Part shown: piece by piece, positions 44,667-56,200 of the stretch
Layout of the letters: every line of letters begins with the position of its first letter
Position numbering within the stretch: the first letter of the stretch is position 1
Origin: Sanguinoderma infundibulare
Lineage: Eukaryota; Basidiomycota; Agaricomycetes; Polyporales; Polyporaceae
Assembly: GCA_032821775.1 (NCBI GenBank)
Contig: JAVLRN010000010.1
Location: forward strand, 620,001 to 684,000
DNA: 64,000 nucleotides
Reading direction: 5' to 3'
Translations under genes and position numbers: made by a program
Notes under the pieces: model-generated
Databases searched by the model: none
What the model was told of the DNA's origin: nothing
The model's input: only the letters and a program-made list of their open reading frames with translations

Positions 44667-45564
44667 GAAGACGATGAGTGGCGAGGACAGGGATGGACAG
44701 GTAGATAGCCTGTGGTAGTGACTGTAAGGTGGGTGGGAGGAGGAGAGTAGTGTGCTGATGAGGCCGGCTGAACATGAGAATGTACATTTGACTCCGACGA
44801 GGCAGTGTGTGAACCTGTGAACCTTCCAAGCACCTCATAGACAGCAATGCACCAATGGAAATGAAGCATGAGGCGTGCCTCACTCTTGAAGCTTGAAGCA
44901 TGGAGTGCGCATGGATTGAGTGCGGCACGAGGATCCCAGTCTAGGGTTTGATATCCGAGTCTGGTTTACTATCACGATCTGAAGTAAGTTCATTCTCGTA
45001 CATCATACGAAAGAAATGCCATGAACATTGTTTCATGAAACCTCCCCCGTCGTATGTATTATCTCGTATTCCATGCAATTCGATTGCTCATGAGAATACA
45101 ACACAGTATCTGTCACAAAATCGGCTGTTAGCATGGTGACTCCATATGTCCCACGAAGTGTTCAGGGATGTACCGCAACGAACAATGTGAGGCCTGTCCT
45201 CCGATGCGATGCCCCCAGGTGAGAGCTATGTGAACCGCCTACTTGCGGATGGGAAGTCAGTATGGCGTACATTGCTGACAGAAGGCAGTCTATATGGCAG
45301 GTCGCAGCCAGCAATATTCATCGAATGGGGCCTATCATCACCCCGCTGGTGGGCTTGATGACGCAGCAGGAGCCGTGCCAGATCCTGATGTCACCTTGCG
45401 CTCCTGCGGGGGCTTCGTTTGCTTCTGCGCACCATGCTTGCCCACAGATGTCGCAGCACGCCTTCACGTCCCTCCTGGTACAGGCCTGTGCCTGTTGTTG
45501 CTGCACAGCAGCTTTCGCAGTCGCCGCTGTCTTCTTCCTGCCCTTCCTCTCAGGATCAGTGAGC
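44667..45564. other. Intergenic stretch between two leftward F-box-like loci
   Basis: A minus-strand frame at 45581-45318 (TTELELTDPERKGRKKTAAT, CCDICGQAWCAEAN) has a short Cys-rich patch but no clear family. It might be a captured or overlapping piece. The + frame at 45262-45750 is its shadow. Otherwise nothing. Confidence 0.3.
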
Positions 45565-46821
45565 TCAAGTTCGGTAGTCATACTCCACAGGGCTGCAGTA
45601 CCAGTGCAAGTTGAGATGTGTCAGCAGGCCTGCCCCGAAGGCCCCGACGAGGTCGTTCAGACCGTCCGACATGCGGTCACTCCAGCACCCGATTGCCAAC
45701 TTGTCGAAGGAAAGGTTGATATCGACCTGGCTGGACCAACAGTGAAGTGAGTACTTTTTGGCCATAATGAATAGCATCACATGTGTGACCGCCGACAGCG
45801 AGGGCAGTGAGGTCGTAGGGTTTGAAGGCAAGAGGGCGCTCAGCATCATATTGTCCTGCGCCTGCCAGTGATGGAGACCGCCCTTGATGAGAAGCGATGT
45901 CGTCAGAGGAACAGTTAGGCACGAAAGAAATTGTGACGATGCCAGGGGCAAATGAGAAACCAGACGCAGGAAGGTGAGGGATGGAAGTGCTCGTGATGAT
46001 GTGCTATTGTCGTCGCATAGTTGGTGGAGAAAGTGGGTGAGGTCGAGGTGTTGGAGATATGGACCGCTGGTAATGAGGTTCACGAACTGCTCCGTAAAGT
46101 TCCAACACTTCCAAAGTAGCCAAACCAGCGAGCAAGAGCTGATCCGCGTGGGGTGTCCAATTGTTCACGTGAAAAGAGCGAAGATGGGGGCAGTGGGGCA
46201 TCAAGAGGGAAGGTGCTGTTTAGAAAAGGGATCGGTACACAAGAAATTGATGCTGGCGCCGGCGGAACGCAAGGGAAAGTTCCATGCAGAGTATCCCCCC
46301 GCGGCTCACGTCGATGCTTCGCCATAGGGCCGGGGTAGCTCGCGCCACATCGTACCAATGGCTGCAGACGAGCAAGAGCTTTTCGCAGCCACAATCCTGA
46401 GCTTAAAGTTCTTTCGCGCATGTGGCTCGGGGCGTTGGAAGAAGTGAGAGAAGATGAGAAGTATCTCGTTCGGGATTTGGGTGATCACAAGCGAACGGTT
46501 CCAATGAGCCTTCAACTTGGCCAGCTCTCGCTCAAGTTCGCCCAAGCGGGGTCTGATTTGTAGACACGTTTCATTGAGGGGCGGTGGTATGGATGGCGAT
46601 TGGGCAATGATAGGCTTGCAGATCTCGATGGTAATCTCCATCTGGCACTGTGAGACCAAATTATGTTGCAATGCAAGTGATTCTGCACTTACCAGCCTTC
46701 GCCGCTGTCCCGCCATCATCGATCGCGACGTTTTGACAGTTGGAAGACTGCACTGGGTGCAGACGAAGTAATTGAACACAGCTATTGAGAATGAAACTGC
46801 CGATTTAAGCTCCATAAGCAC
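45565..46821 (-). pseudogene. F-box protein pseudogene (coiled-coil plus F-box type)
   Basis: The frame from 46821 holds LGELERELAKLKAHW, then SLVITQIPNEILLIFSHFF, the classic coiled-coil/F-box start of the largest Agaricomycete F-box group. After LRIVAA the frame is lost. The family line CSHWYDVARATPALWRSIDV follows in the next frame (about 46370-46310). Later LRR-like parts lie in other frames again: HLRSFHVNNWTPHADQLLLA (about 46185) and TSGPYLQHLDLTHFLHQLC (46071). No introns account for these changes, so at least two or three frameshifts are present. The last frame ends at 45565. Confidence 0.7.
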
Positions 46822-46988
46822 AATCTTTGATTGTCAAAACAACAGAGTACTCACCACCTCCAGCCTGGAGGTCATGGAATGAAAGAAACCGGAAGAGTCA
46901 GAGTGGCCAAGTCGTGGGGGCCAGGCCGCCTGACAGTCACCGAAACGCCTGTTTAGGTCTGAGCGCAGGCAACTGATTAGGCGCCAAC

Positions 46989-48428
46989 ATGTCTCCTCCA
47001 AACCACCACCATCGACTCGCCCTCGCTCGTCCGAGCAGGCATCGCACCCTGTGCGATCTGCCTGTCGAGCTACTCTGCATGATAATTTCCTACTTCAAGA
47101 ACGACAAGCGGACATTGCGGACATGCACCCTCGTGTGCCGCTATCTACACGTCGTGGCTATCGAGCACCTCTTCTCCGGCCAGACCCATTTGCGCGTTCG
47201 CGACATCGGCTCTTTCGACCACCTCATATCATTCCTTAGGCAAAACCCGGTGATTTGCAAGGATATCCTCCATCTCGATCTGTCCGGCGAGACGCGCAAG
47301 ACGAAGACTTTCGACCATACGCCCCTCACCACCATTGACGATACCGTGGTGGCTACCCTCATGCAGTTGTTACCCAACATTTCATCCTTACAACTCGGAT
47401 TCTTTATATACGACCTCCCTCGCCAGACTACCTCGAATCCCCCAGGCCCATGCACTCGCTCGCGCAGCAAGAGACAGGCCTCGACTTCGCACCCTGGCTC
47501 TGGCCCGTTCCACCTCAAATATCTCTCATTCGGCTCATTCTGCTTGCAGACTGAGCACCACAAGTCTTCAATATCTGGCTTGTTTCGCATCTTTTCCCTC
47601 TTCTCTATCGACACACTGCACGCTCATTATGGCAAGGGCGAATTCGATACCTCCGCCCCACTCAACCCTACGGTCCTACATCGGCCTCTGAAGATCAGCG
47701 AACTCGAGTTCAGCGGAAGCTTGACCACCAAGGATCCAAATTGCATGCTCTTGTTCATCGCCGCGTTCCAGAAGGGCTTAGAGCCTGGCTGCCTACGATC
47801 CGTGAACACTGATTGCTGCTCGGCGGACGTCGTCTCTGCTCTTGGGAAGTTCCTCGCTACGGGTGTGGGAGTAGAGCTGAAAAGCCTGGAAGTTGCAGGA
47901 GGCGCACCGGCACTCCATCTGGCGAAGTGGAAGGACCCGCTTGACAGTGCATTCGCGTTCATGTTCTCTGAGGTCCTGACCGTCTAGCGCGCCACGCTGA
48001 CGAACTCTGCTACTATAGGCCACTGGCAAGCTCTCGGCCTCGCCTCGTGTCCGAAGCTCGAGTCCCTGGCGATTTACATCTACTTCCGTCAGGCGGCGTC
48101 ACTCAAGAAACCGCAGCCTACAGGTGTCCCAGTGCTGAGCGTCGCTGGTGTCGGCATGCTCTCCCAGGCGCCGAAGACGTTGCGCAAGGTGATGATATGG
48201 GTCTACCACCTGCCTCTCGTGACGACCTTGAACAACAATCGGATCCTACGGCTGCACGCGTTCGACAAGGCGATCACGGCCGACACGTTTCCTGCCATGG
48301 AAGAGGTCTTTGTGGGCGTCACACCCGTTAACAACCTGAGGTATAAGCCGGCAGACATTGTCACCCGGGTACAGAAGGCCTTACCTGGTCTGCACGCACG
48401 AGGGTTGCTCAAGATCGAGGTGTATTGA
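46989..48428 (+). CDS. F-box/LRR-type protein, intact member of a tandem pair
   Basis: MSPPNHHHRLALARPSRHRT is followed by the F-box (LCDLPVELLCMIISYFKNDKRTLRTCTLVCRYLH, about 47049-47152), then leucine-rich segments. The frame has a TAG at 47985-47987. An intron from 47947 (after the A of CTTGACA) to 48018 (CTATAG), phase 1, removes this stop and joins D-S-HWQAL in frame. The donor GTGCAT is weak, but a CTGAC branch motif sits near the acceptor. The spliced product is 455 residues, ending LLKIEVY with TGA at 48426-48428. The neighbouring pseudogene has a homologous intron at the same place, which supports this model. Presumably an SCF substrate adaptor. Confidence 0.7.
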
Positions 48429-48626
48429 GAGGTAGAACAGAAAGCGCCTCGAGTGTGTCCGGCCATATTTCTGTTCTTTTAATGCGTGTACCTTCGCACC
48501 ACTCATTGCACGTCGATATTGAATTTTCCCTTACAATCCTGTAACAAACATATGCGTTCCCCTCATCGCGACTATATGCTAAGCCTGGTATGTACTCGGA
48601 GGGCAAGTGACCAATTAGACGCCGAC

Positions 48627-50105
48627 ATGTCTGCTTCCAACCACCACCTCACCGCCCTCGCACGTCCCAGGGGCTATCGCACCTTGTGCGATCGACCTGT
48701 CGAACTGCATTATAATTTCGTATATCAAATCCGAGAAGCGGACATTGTACAGATGCACTTTCGTGTGCCGCTGTCTGCGCGCCGTGACAATCGAGGCCCT
48801 ATTCTCCTGCCAGACCCGCTTGTCCCTTTACACCATCACCTCACCCGAAACGTCTCGCGACACCACCTCTCTCGACCACATCATATCATTCCTCAGGGAA
48901 AACCCAGCGATTGTTAAGAATATACTCGAACTCCGTCTATCCGGCGAGACGAGCAGGACCATTGAACATGTCCCCTTCACCTCCATTGACGACTCCGTGG
49001 TGGTCAGCCGTTGCCCAATCTCTCGTCCTTATATCTCTATTATTTAACATTCAAGCTCCAGACCTCAATTGTCACAGCCTCGTCCACCCGCTCTGGCCGG
49101 ATAAGACGGGCCCCCGTTAACTGGATCCCTGGCCCGTTCCACCTCGGGTCACTCACATTTGGCTCGTGGACTTGGGACCACAGGTCTTCGATATCTGGGT
49201 TGTTCCGCGTCCTTTCCCTCTTCTCGATCGACACCTTCGATGCTCTCTATAGCAAGGGCGAATTCGACCTCTCTGTTGCACTTGACCCGGCCATCCTGCA
49301 TCGGCCTCGTCGGAACCATGAGCTCAAGTTCGGCGGGGACTGGAACACGACGGACCCGAGGTGCATGCTCATTTCATCGACGCGCTGCAGAAGGGCTTAG
49401 AGCCCGGCTGTCTGCGAACCTTGATGGCCGATCGCTGCTCGACGGACGTCGTCTCTGCCATTGGGAATTTCCTTGCCGCGGGTGCTGGAGCAGAACTGAC
49501 AAGCCTGGAAATCAAACGAGGCCTGCCGTCGCGTGGTTCTCTCTATCCAAGTCAAAACCCGGGGAAGAATCCGCTTGACAGTGTGCTCATCTTCCCTTTG
49601 GTCCTGACTGCACTCTAGTGCGCGACACTCACGAGCTCCGCTGCTGCAGGCCACTGGCAGAGTCTCCGCCTCGTGTCGTGCCCGAAACTTGAGTCCCTGG
49701 CGATCCACATTGGCATTTCCACGTCGCACGAGAAACCGCAGCCCGCGGACGCGCCGGCGCTGAGCTTCGCTGGTGTCGGCATAGTCTTCCAGGCGCCGAA
49801 GACGTTGCGCAAGGTGACGATATGCCTGCTCTCGGTGCCTCCCGAGCTCGTCGTGACGCTGCTGCACAACAATCGCATGTTGCGATTGCACGCGTTCGAC
49901 AAGGCGATCACGGCCGACAAGTTCCCTGCGATGGAAGAAGTCCTTCTGTGCAGCGCTTACGATCGCAACCAGAGATATCATTGGGGGATATGCCCTGCCA
50001 GACGTCGTCGCCAGCGTGCATAAAGCCTGGCCTGGCCTGCACTCGCGAGATTTGGTCAAGGTTGACGTTGAAAGGTGGAATAGAGATATATATGTGTTAG
50101 AATAG
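48627..50105 (+). pseudogene. Tandem F-box/LRR paralogue, frame-broken
   Basis: Aligns along its length with the gene at 46989-48428 (MSASNHHLTALARP, ARG-rich start; ENPAIVKNILELRLSGET; GPFHLGSLTFGSW; KGLEPGCLR; HAFDKAITADKFPAMEEV). Compared with that gene it has a 5-nt loss inside the F-box near 48706, a frame break near 49000 (VVVS/QPLPNLSSL), another near 49370 (CMLIS/HFIDALQKG) and an extra base near 49985 (HWG/YALPDVV). The homologous 69-nt intron (from GTGTGC after CTTGACA to CTGCAG) is retained. The last aligned stop is TAG at 50103-50105. A recent duplicate that has lost function. Confidence 0.85.
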
Positions 50106-53100
50106 GCACCTCATCGACTTATTCTCAGTGTTGCAGAGGCTACAGTACCGTCCAAATCATCCTCAAATGCTTGGAGCGAGTTTCCGATCAAATGACGTTT
50201 GTTGCATCCTGTTTTCCTGTACTGGTGTAGCGTGGGCCGCACGGTCGTTCACTAGATATATGCTCCTCACGGTTTGTGACATACGGATGCATCTTCTTAG
50301 ATGCAACTATATGCGATGCGAGCCACCAGTGGGCCCACTGCGAATAGCAGGTCGAAAACCTTCGAGCCACATGCTGGTTAACATTCTAGCTCCGTGGTTC
50401 TCAGCGATCCTTCGCGTCCTCATTTTTGCGGACTATACGCCCGTCCAGGCATGCACTTTGCTTGGACAAATACATACGGATTCAATGTGGAATTTGATAT
50501 GGACGATGCACCGGAATCTTTAGCAGTGTAATTGAAAGATTTCTGTCAAATGGTGAGAACGGCCAAAGCGATGTTATATAGTCGAACTAATCCTTGTTGA
50601 ATGGCTCCGGCCCTGAAAGAGACAGTTCTCGGATCGGACCAGCCATCGTTCACTCAGGACTGTCGACGTCGCTGCAGTCTGCATCGTGATCGACGCACAG
50701 ACGCAAGGACGGGGTAGTGGCATCGCATGAGCGGCGTAAGCTATAATTCCGTTGCCTGCAACACAAATCTACGAAAGGTACCGACACAAGGTTCCCTGCC
50801 CACGGTCATGCAACACAGGGAAGATCTTGCCTAAAGGACTCACCTAAGTCCATGTTTGGGATACAGACTTGGAAGTCGATCTGGACGATTGACTGCGGGG
50901 GCCCTCCAAATGGGCACGATGTCGCACGAGAGCAAAGGGTGCGCATCAGCGCCGGGGCTCACTACGCCGGGCGGCAGATGTCGGGAATTGCTGGAAATGG
51001 CAATGTTGGCGCCCGTGGTGGCCACGGACGTCATCTGGTTATCTTGACAGAGAAGTCGGTGCTGGGCTCTCGAACGGGCGACTCCTGAGTGCGAGCGAAT
51101 GGAAGGGGGTTGTCATATGGTCGCGGATTGGGTTCAAATGGAGAGCAGGGCGTGTCAAGGATTATGCGCATGTCGAAGATGAAGGTTGGGCCCGGATGTA
51201 GTAAGGGCGGAGAGAACGGAAGGGGAAGGACGTCGAGTCCAGGTCCACACGGCGAGGACGGGCGCGCCCGTGCGTCGTTTCCGGCGGAAGGAGGGCTTCC
51301 CAGGGGAAAGAGCATATTGAAGGTCTCTGGAGAATTGTACGTCATGGGATGGCAGCATGTCCTCAGTTACGGTTCGAGTGACTGGATTCCCAGTGGGCTG
51401 CGGCCCTATTCTGCGCAGGATACGTCGAGAAAGGCTAGAAGAAGCATTCACCGAGACGCGTAGAGACGGATATTGGACCGCATCGATCGGTGGGGGTGCG
51501 AGGGTGGTCAGTGGGTCGCTGGCACTCGCGCTCTTCGCGGCTTCCCGCCGAGCTTCTGAGGGACTCTCACGACGGCGTGCGCTGCGACAGGGGAAGCCGG
51601 TGGAGGTCAGGATGCCGTCGGCCAAAGGCGAGGACGCGTAGCAGGTGAGCCGGGGCGCGGGCGAAACAGGCGGTTACATGATGGCGAGGGAGAGATCACA
51701 TTTGTGGACGTCGACGTCGTCATATGTCGTGCGTCTCCTATGCCTCCTCCCGCGCCGGTGGGCGTGCACTCTCCGCCGGACGGTGCGCGTGCAGTGCGCA
51801 TGGATAAGTGGGCTCGGCTGGGGAGGGTGTGGGGGCAGAAGGGGAAGGATGGTGGGGGGAGATCGGTGTCGGGGAGAGGAGGAGGACTCGGAAGATCTAC
51901 GATCTAGATCTGGGCGAGCGGGGGGGATGAGACGAGACAAGCGGCGTGGTATCCTCTTCGAATCCATCCGTATAAATACAGCCTCCTCCCGGGGCCTGGC
52001 CATCCCCACCCCCGCCCTCCGTCCGCCCGTCCGCCGCTGCGAGCATCGAGCAAGACGAGGCAAACGATGAGCCGCCCCAAAGCGGCAGGCCGGGCGCTGG
52101 CGGCAGGAGGGGCGTGACTGTGTGACTTTTGTGCGTTGGCCCTTGACCCTGGTGACCGTCTGAGCAGCGTCGCATTCGCACTGGCACTGGCACCCCACCG
52201 CGATAAGTCGGAGAGCAAGAGCGCGGCCTCGGACTCGAGTCGGACTCTGTCGAGCCCAGAGCGTATTCCCGCATCCTCGTAATCTGATCCTGCGCCTCTC
52301 CGCACCGCTGCCTTCCGTTTTCCCCTCGCTCCCCGGCCCCAATTCGTCAGACCGACCTCTCCTGGACCGAGCGACCCATCCCGCTTGCCGTCCATCCCCC
52401 GACCACCCTCCCGCCCCGTATCCCCACCGTAAGCTCCTCCCGTCCCTCCCCGCCCCGACACGTGCCCCTCCCCCTTCCTCTCCCACCATCCTCCCCAGCC
52501 CTCTGCTGACATGTCCCCCTGCCCAGGCGCCCTTCCGCTGCTTTCCACTCAACAATACCCCCAAATAACGTGACCTTCTCCCCAGACGTGAGTCCCGTCC
52601 CCGTCCCCGCCCTCCTCCCCACCCCCGACGTGCTTGACGTGGACGCTACTCGTGCCCGTCCTCGTCTAGCGCCTGTCCGCGTTGGGCCCGTGCAAAACAA
52701 CGCGTCTTCCGTCGTCCCAGACGCGTACTGACTCCCATATTTCCGACTAGGAAGGCTCCATCCATCCCAGGGCCTCGGTAATAGCAATCATTCGTAGAGG
52801 CGTTCGAGCGCGTCGCTGGTGAGTCTTGTTGTCCCAGCATTCCGCATAACCCTTCTATGTCGTCCATCTCGGCGACCACACACGTCCCCATCCTCCTGCC
52901 CAACCCTCCTCCGCGACCCTACCTATCTTCCATTGCCATCACCCGCCCGTTTATCTCCCTTCCAGTGCGCACCGAGCGCGCTCTGGCGGCGACCGCGCGC
53001 GGAGCCGCGCCAGACCGTTCCCGTCTCCACCTGCCCTTTCCCGCGTTCATCGCCGCTCCATGGGACCTTTCGCTTCTCCCCCCGCTATCTTTCTTCTTTT

Positions 53101-53259
53101 CCACCCCATGCGCACAAACACTGACCGCCAATGCCCCCAGAAAACATACCAACTGTATCCATATAATTCTCTATCTCTCCGCGCTCACGCGCGCACTCCC
53201 CAAACGACCTCCGCGACGACGACGACGAATCCACGCGGACTCACCTTTGATCCAATACG
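50106..53259. other. Three-kilobase stretch without a convincing gene; SNF5 promoter region at its right end
   Basis: Between 51031 and 51625 both strands are open for 90-155 codons. The - strand frames are Pro/Ser-rich (LPLPFSPPLLHPGPTF), but start codons and splice sites do not make a clear gene. A TATA-like element, CCGTATAAATACAG, lies at 51969-51982 on the + strand. From 52350 to 53230 the + strand is strongly pyrimidine-rich (CCCTCCCC, CTTCCTCTCCC), as is common in fungal promoters and 5' UTRs, and leads into SNF5. Confidence 0.35.
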
Positions 53260-56200
53260 ATGAACACCTCGCCCCAGGCGGACATGTCCCAGGGCATCAA
53301 TCCCGCCTTCCTCTCCGGCGCCTTCCCCGGTGGCGCCGGCGCCGGCAACCCTGGCGCGAACGGCCAGCCTCAATCCGGTCTTACGCCTCAGCAGATTCAG
53401 CAGATACAGGCCATGCGCGCCATGGGTAGTGACATGCAGGCTATACGTGCCATGGGCGCCGCCGCCGGTCAGGGCGGAATGAACCCCGCCATGTTCCAAG
53501 GCGGAGCAGGCGCAGGATCCATGAACCCCGCCGCCCTCAATGGCATCGGTGCCGGCATGGGAAACATGAACGCTCGCATGGCCCAGTACCAGCAGATGCA
53601 GGCCCAGACTCAGGCTCAGAGGATGGGCGGCATGGGCGGTGGCGGCGGCGGAGGCAGTATGGGTATCAACATGGGCATGAGCCCCGCCCAGCTCCAGCAG
53701 CAGATGAACATGATGGGTGGTGGTGGTGGAGGCGGGATGAATGCCATGAACGGTATGGGCGGTATTAACCCAGCTGCGCTCAGTGGAGGTATGGGTGGAG
53801 GCGCGATGAACATGATGGCTGCCATGGGCGGAGGAATGGGTGCCATGGGTGGTATGGGTGGTATGGGAAGCATGGGAGCCATGGGTGGCGGAATGGGCGG
53901 GATGGGCGCAATGGGCGGGATCAACATGGGTATGGGCATCGGTGCGTCGCTTTGTTCCTAGCGTTCCGTGCTGACTACCGACTCCTCTCTCTCCTATTTG
54001 GTTTCTCTTCCTCTTTCCGTTTCCTACGTAGGCGGCGGCTCGATCACGTCCCCCACGAGCGGCTCCGCCCAGCTCCCGAACGTCTCGGGTCACGGCATGT
54101 CCCAGCAGTCCCCCACAGGCCCGTCGTCGACCCACAATCTGAACGCGTCCTCTGGAGGCCAAGCCGGGCTACCACCAGGGTTCCCGAACCTCACTCCCGC
54201 CCAGATGCAGCAGTTCCAGCAGATGAACCCGCAGATGAAGCAGTTCCAACTACAACGCATGATGGCACAAGCCCAGATGGCCAGCGGCGGCATGCAGGGG
54301 ATGGGCATACAGGGTATGCAGAGCATGGGAGGCATACAGGGGATGCAGGGCATGAACATGGGCGGGATGAACCCGACGCCCGCGCAGCTGCAGCAGATGC
54401 AGGTGCTCCAGCAACAACAACAACAGCAGCAGCAGCAACAACAGGGCCAAGGACAGGGACATATGCCCCGCCCGTCGTCGTCGGCTGCGTTCCCGCACCA
54501 GCGCATGTCCCAGGGCCAGCTCCAGCCGCCGTCGACTCCCCAGCCGGGTCAAGGACAGGGGCAAGGCCAGGGTCAAGGACAGCAGCCCCACGCGCCTCAG
54601 CCCCAGATGGGCAGCATGGGCCCGCCGTCGTCTATCCCGCCCCGTCCTCCAACTGCCTTGTCGCAACACGGTCACGGGATCCACGCGCACATGCAACAGC
54701 AACATGTATATCCCTTCCCCACTGCAAGTCCGCGTCCCGGCACCGCTGCAGGCTCGCGCCCAGGAACGGCACAAAATCAAACTCAAAGCCAAGGCAGGTC
54801 CCAAACGCCTCAGCAAGATGGCCCCGTCGCGCCCATGCCCGTCCCGCATGGGACAGTTTCTGCGTCGGGCTCTCTGCCGCAGCGTCCGGGCACGAGCCAC
54901 TCGATGGGCGCGTCCGCATCTGACGGGACACAACACAAGGTCCCGAGCCGACCTCCGACCGCGACAGGACACGCCCCGCCACAGACGCCTCGCCAGCAGC
55001 CGCAGCAGATCGCCGCTCAACAGCAGCAAGTTACGAAGACCTCTCCAACACAGCAGGGTGCGGGGTTGGCAGGATACCCTCCCATTGCGCCCGCTCCTGT
55101 CACCGCCACGGCGGGCCCCGGCTCACCGCACGTCGGCGTGAAGCGCAAGGCGTCCGAGAGTGAGGCTTCTGGGCCTGCGCCTTCAACTTCGACACCGGTG
55201 CCGTCTGGCACGCCCGCGCCCGCGCCGCCGATGGCGCGCACGCAGAGCGGGACGGGCATCACTGGAATGGGCATCACGGGCAACATCGGTCCCGCGCCTG
55301 GCCACCAGCACCAGCAGCACCAACACCAGAGCCAGAGCCAGAGTTCGCTCATGGGCGGCGCGGGCGGAGGGATGATGCCTCCCCCGGTGGTGCCGCGCGC
55401 GAACCAAGGTCAAGGCCAGAGCGGAGACGCGGCCGCGGGCATGAATCTGGGAATGAACCTCGGGATGGGCCCGCGGCCGGGTGGTGGTGCGCTCAACGTG
55501 AACACGAGCCTCATGGCTGCGTCGGGCTTGGGGCCGGACGGGGCGGTGCCGCAGACCCCGCGACAGAACTCGCTGCCGCCTGCCGCGGCGTCGCCGTTCC
55601 AGCAGCAGCAGATCCCGGGCATGATCGGCGGCGTGCCGGCCAAGGCCGTCGTGAAGCCGGGCACGTCGCCCGCGCCCGCCTCTCAGAGCCAGACGCAGAC
55701 GCAAGCGCCGACGGTGACGGTGACGCAGACGAAGATCGTGCCCCAGCTGCCGCCGCTGCCGGCGACGGTCCACCTGGAGCAAAAGGTGACGCGGGTGTCG
55801 GTCGTGCCGCTCGCAGACTCGGACAAGGCGATCCCGGCCCTGGGCGCGGACGAGGTCGCGGCGGTGCAGGCGTGGCAGAAGGCGGACAAGGCGTACGACG
55901 AGCGGCACAAGAAGATGCGGGACAGGATCGGGGAGGAGATGAAGAAGACGGTGAGCACGCCGCGGGCGTGGTGGGAGAAGGACTTCACGTTGAGCGGAGG
56001 GGCTGGAGGGCCTGAGGAGCAGAACAAGCGGAGGCGGATCGCGGGGGAGAAGTGGGACCTGACGGGGTTGAAGAGCCAGAAGGAGAGGCATATGAAGGAT
56101 AGGAAGAGGATTGGGAAGAGGGAGGGCTTGAGGCTGTGAGTGTCTTCTATATCTATTTTTGTGTTTTTGTGTGGGCTTGGGCTGATGAGGCGTGGTGGAC

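Noticed and set aside
45262..45750. A 162-codon + strand frame with Cys/Ala-rich stretches
   Set aside because: It overlaps antisense to the F-box relic and a short minus-strand frame, with no recognisable features.
47985..47987. TAG in the F-box gene as proof of a pseudogene or stop-codon readthrough
   Set aside because: A phase-1 intron at 47947-48018 removes it and is supported by the same arrangement in the neighbouring copy.
51031..52787. Overlapping Pro/Arg/Ser-rich frames on both strands as one or two genes
   Set aside because: No ATG context, consistent splice structure or protein family could be found on either strand; the region is more likely GC-rich non-coding or promoter DNA.
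53616..53939. Long minus-strand frame of Pro/Met/Ile repeats opposite the SNF5 first exon
   Set aside because: It is the complement of the repetitive Gly/Met-coding tract and has no start context or domain.
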